DNA of 64,000 nucleotides from Thalassomonas viridans (GTDB lineage Bacteria; Pseudomonadota; Gammaproteobacteria; Enterobacterales; Alteromonadaceae): NCBI RefSeq assembly GCF_000948985.2, contig NZ_CP059733.1, positions 1,984,001 to 2,048,000 of the forward strand, read 5' to 3'. Shown piece by piece: positions 61,320 to 64,000 of this stretch (position 1 is its first letter; each line of letters starts with the position of its first letter). The notes under the pieces were generated by a model. It saw only the letters and a program-made list of their open reading frames with translations, ran no database searches and was not told where the DNA came from. The position numbers and the translations under genes were made by a program.

Positions 61320-64000
61320 AGTTATTAAAATCATTAGCACTTCCCCTGTTTTCTTTAGCAGCGCTTTCACCCGGACAGGCATGGGCGCTGGATTGTGCAC
61401 CGAATACGCCGTTGTCGGTAGAGGTGTCTGACAGTATCAATGTGGAATTGTTGAGGGGAAGCGTTAGCGGCTCTAATCCGAAAACACTCATTTATATTAA
61501 TGGTTCAAGGCAGCCAGGCTCGTCTTTCACCAAATCATATCTTTTTACCCCGACTGCTGGCTATGCTGGAGAAACAGTGACAATAAAGGCGAGTTATTCA
61601 GTAACCACGCCTGGTGGGGGCCTTCCCGTGGAAGAGCCTGGCGAAGGAGAGGCAAATGAAGATGTTATTGAGCCGCCGCAAGACCCCATTATTGATATCC
61701 CGGTTGATCCCGATATCCGCGGAGAAACTAATTATCTGGGACAATGCAGCCGGGATGTGGAAGTCACCACGCCGGTGCCTGAGATTACCTTTTATACCCC
61801 GCCCAAATCAACGATAGAGCCGGGTGAGAAAATCGTCTTAAGCGCCAGGGCAACCGATCGCGATAATGATATCATCCGCATGCGCCTGTTTAGAGATGGC
61901 AGCAGTACGCCGATACAAACCTGTACTATGGCCAAAACCGGCGCCTATACCTGTAAAACCTCTCCGGGCTGGAGTTCCCCTAATGAGGGCCGGTATAGTT
62001 TTTATGCTAAAGCCTATGACGATGAAGGCAACATCGAAAGGAGCGACAGGGTTTATGTCACGGTAAAGGAAACGAATGATAAGCCAGGGGTTCAATTGGT
62101 GAATCCCACCTCCACGGTCAGGATAGCCAAAGGCAAAAGCATCACCCTTAAAGCCAAAGGCTCGGATGAGAATAAGCACGGCAACAACGTCTTTAGCCGG
62201 GTTGAGCTTTATGCGGGCGGCGCTAAGGTTAAAACCTGTTACCAGGCCAATATTGACTGTCCCCACCCTTATTCGCCTTCGGCAACGACGACCTTTTCGG
62301 CGAAAGCATTCGATAAAAAAAATCTCTCTGTTTCGTCGGGGAATGTCACCATAGAGGTGGAAAACAATACCGATCCCGAGGTCACGCTGACTCATCCTCC
62401 CAGTTCTACACAGGTCTCTTCCGGCGCTAAAGTGACGGTTGCGGCCAAAGCCACCGACAGAGACAGCGTCAGGGACAACCAATTGGATAAAATTGTCCTG
62501 TATAAAGGCGGAGCAACGGGCGCGGGCAGCGGTTTTCATATCTGTAGCTCCACGCCTTGTGAGACAAAGCTTACCGTCAGTCAGAGTACTTATGTCTGGG
62601 CGGAAGCCTATGATAAAAACGGCGGTAAGGATATATGGCCGCAACGCCGGAAAATCACGGTTGAAACAAATAATCCTCCTAAAATAACTTCTTTTTTTGT
62701 CTCGCCGGGCAGCATGTTAACAACCGAAAGTGCAACGGTGACAGCTGCGGCTACGGACGATAAAGGACTGCAAAGTTTTCAACTTTGTTATGGTTCGGCG
62801 GGAGTGGATACCGGCAGTTGCAGTAAATCTTTCGGTAGCTGTACCACAGGCGCCAGTGCTTCATGTCGTGGTACTTTATCCGGTTTAGAGGCCGGTACTT
62901 ATACCGTTTATACCCGGGCTGTGGATAGCGATGGTAAGCCGGCGGTACAAACCAAGTCTTTGAAAGTGTATAACGGCCTGACCGTCAGGTTAAGTTCGCC
63001 GGGTGCCGGGGCCAGCTACAATAGCGGCCAGTCTGTCACTATGACGGCCAATGTTTCTGCCAGAGGTGCAAACTTTGGCTTAAAAACGGTTGAATTTTTT
63101 GCCAACAATGTTCCCGCAGGCACGGCTTATGTTAATAGCTGTAGTAATTTCAACAGTAAAAATGTGGTTAAGAGCACGTCTTTTACCGTCAGCCAAAGTA
63201 AACAGTACACTTTGTATGCGAGAGCCACTGATTGCAGCGGTAACATCAGCAACAGCGGGCCGGTAATTATAAGTGTAAAACGTCCAAAACCTTCATTTGC
63301 ACCAACGGTAACCGGCTTCTCACCCGCCAGTCCGGTAACCACCCCAAATTATATTGTTTATGCCAGCACCTTTTCGGGGGCCGATCAGTATCGCCTGTAC
63401 GAAACGGGTGACAATGGCATTGAAAAGGCGTTACCGGATAGCGTCAACGGGCAGTGGCACATCAATAAGTCTTATAAAGACAATGGTAGTTATACCTATT
63501 GTGCCCGGGCGTGGAATAGTGCTGGCTGGGGGCCTAAAGGCTCTGGCACGCAATGTAAAACCATGACTTTGGCCATTGCCGAAGCCCTGCCAACGGCCCC
63601 GAAATTCAATGCCATAGCCCTGCAGCAGGCAGGCGCCTATACCCTGAACTGGACCGGCAACGATGCCTCAAGCAGCCGCTTTGAACTCTACGGCAGCCCG
63701 GGAGATTTAAGCAATGCCAACTGGCAGTTGCTGGACATCGGCAGCGACACCGCCACCGGCTACCTGCAAAGTGCGCCTGCACTGGGCAATTACAGCTATC
63801 AGCTAAAAGCCTGCAACTCGGAAAACAAATGTATTATAGGCCAGCAGCTGACCATTAACCATATGGCGCCCTTGCTGCAAAATGCGGAATTTAACAGCGC
63901 CTGCGGCACTGACTGTATTACCCTGACCGGCCTGGCGCTCACCACCGACAGCCGGGTGACGGTGCAGCTGCGCAACAGCGCGGTAACCTATGTGTTCTCC
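61316..64000 (+). CDS. long secreted Ig-like repeat protein (3' end outside window)
   Basis: An open frame from the ATG at 61316 (AGGGG seven bases upstream) continues without a stop to the last base, at least 895 codons. It has a signal peptide (LALPLFSLAALSPGQAWA) and then a succession of Ig/cadherin-like domains with recurrent AKATDRDS, AKAYDDEGN and ATDDKGLQ motifs, many paired cysteines and a fibronectin-like end. The frame overlaps the stop of the 46-codon ORF. It is likely a surface or secreted structural/adhesive protein, or the N-terminal part of an RHS/toxin-type giant protein; the missing end would decide this. Confidence 0.8.
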   Translation, partial: MKLLKSLALPLFSLAALSPGQAWALDCAPNTPLSVEVSDSINVELLRGSVSGSNPKTLIYINGSRQPGSSFTKSYLFTPTAGYAGETVTIKASYSVTTPGGGLPVEEPGEGEANEDVIEPPQDPIIDIPVDPDIRGETNYLGQCSRDVEVTTPVPEITFYTPPKSTIEPGEKIVLSARATDRDNDIIRMRLFRDGSSTPIQTCTMAKTGAYTCKTSPGWSSPNEGRYSFYAKAYDDEGNIERSDRVYVTVKETNDKPGVQLVNPTSTVRIAKGKSITLKAKGSDENKHGNNVFSRVELYAGGAKVKTCYQANIDCPHPYSPSATTTFSAKAFDKKNLSVSSGNVTIEVENNTDPEVTLTHPPSSTQVSSGAKVTVAAKATDRDSVRDNQLDKIVLYKGGATGAGSGFHICSSTPCETKLTVSQSTYVWAEAYDKNGGKDIWPQRRKITVETNNPPKITSFFVSPGSMLTTESATVTAAATDDKGLQSFQLCYGSAGVDTGSCSKSFGSCTTGASASCRGTLSGLEAGTYTVYTRAVDSDGKPAVQTKSLKVYNGLTVRLSSPGAGASYNSGQSVTMTANVSARGANFGLKTVEFFANNVPAGTAYVNSCSNFNSKNVVKSTSFTVSQSKQYTLYARATDCSGNISNSGPVIISVKRPKPSFAPTVTGFSPASPVTTPNYIVYASTFSGADQYRLYETGDNGIEKALPDSVNGQWHINKSYKDNGSYTYCARAWNSAGWGPKGSGTQCKTMTLAIAEALPTAPKFNAIALQQAGAYTLNWTGNDASSSRFELYGSPGDLSNANWQLLDIGSDTATGYLQSAPALGNYSYQLKACNSENKCIIGQQLTINHMAPLLQNAEFNSACGTDCITLTGLALTTDSRVTVQLRNSAVTYVFS

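Overview
The window looks like chromosomal DNA of a marine gammaproteobacterium of the Alteromonadales, most likely the Colwelliaceae and Thalassomonas-like. This is inferred from the phhA-phhB/tyrR/fahA/maiA set, the pnp-nlpI pair, a small (4.5S-type) SRP RNA, an alteromonad-style TonB receptor and the many large secreted proteins. No 16S or other definitive marker is present.

Layout. 1-4.7 kb: tyrosine/phenylalanine catabolism (end of phhA, phhB, regulator tyrR with a perfect TGTAAA-N6-TTTACA box in front, a fumarylacetoacetate hydrolase family gene and maiA). Three near-identical repeat units plus one degenerate unit of 51 bp lie behind the last two genes, and a decayed copy of the tyrR 3' end lies behind tyrR. 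5-9 kb: a DUF3014-type membrane protein, the SRP RNA gene (ffs) with a stable-RNA-type promoter, a ~215-bp MITE-like element and a phospholipase C/acid phosphatase family phosphoesterase. 9.4-23 kb: the most unusual region. It holds a ToxR-like membrane regulator with a beta-propeller, an orphan lipoyl-domain protein, a small secreted two-Cys peptide, an M4 metallopeptidase with a GEVED domain, a secreted protein ending in a Hint domain, and a tight run of four secreted proteins. Three of those four look like divergent MACPF/CDC-fold (pore-forming) paralogues and one is a GEVED protein. I read this as a candidate secreted pore-forming/protease cassette.

23-35.6 kb: ribA, a REC-REC-GGDEF protein with a ruined GGDEF motif, an isoquinoline-oxidoreductase-like molybdenum hydroxylase pair, a membrane winged-helix regulator carrying a LamG domain, a 1404-aa hybrid two-component (HTCS) regulator and a LuxR-type regulator. 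35.7-47.1 kb: clsB-ybhP-like lipid genes, an MHYT histidine kinase with an HDOD response regulator, a periplasmic binding protein, a CheD-like Cys/His hydrolase, a secreted unknown, convergent PilZ and ComFB genes, priC and a TSUP permease.

47.1-64 kb: a large TonB-dependent receptor, pnp and nlpI (without rpsO in front), a secreted HExxH protein, a 1777-aa repeat-rich secreted protein, a 46-codon small ORF that overlaps both neighbours, and a very long Ig-like repeat protein that runs off the end. The last three genes overlap or nearly touch and look like one operon for a large surface or secreted complex. Signalling genes (two-component, c-di-GMP-type, LuxR, ToxR-like) and secreted proteins dominate, which fits a surface- or host-associated marine bacterium.
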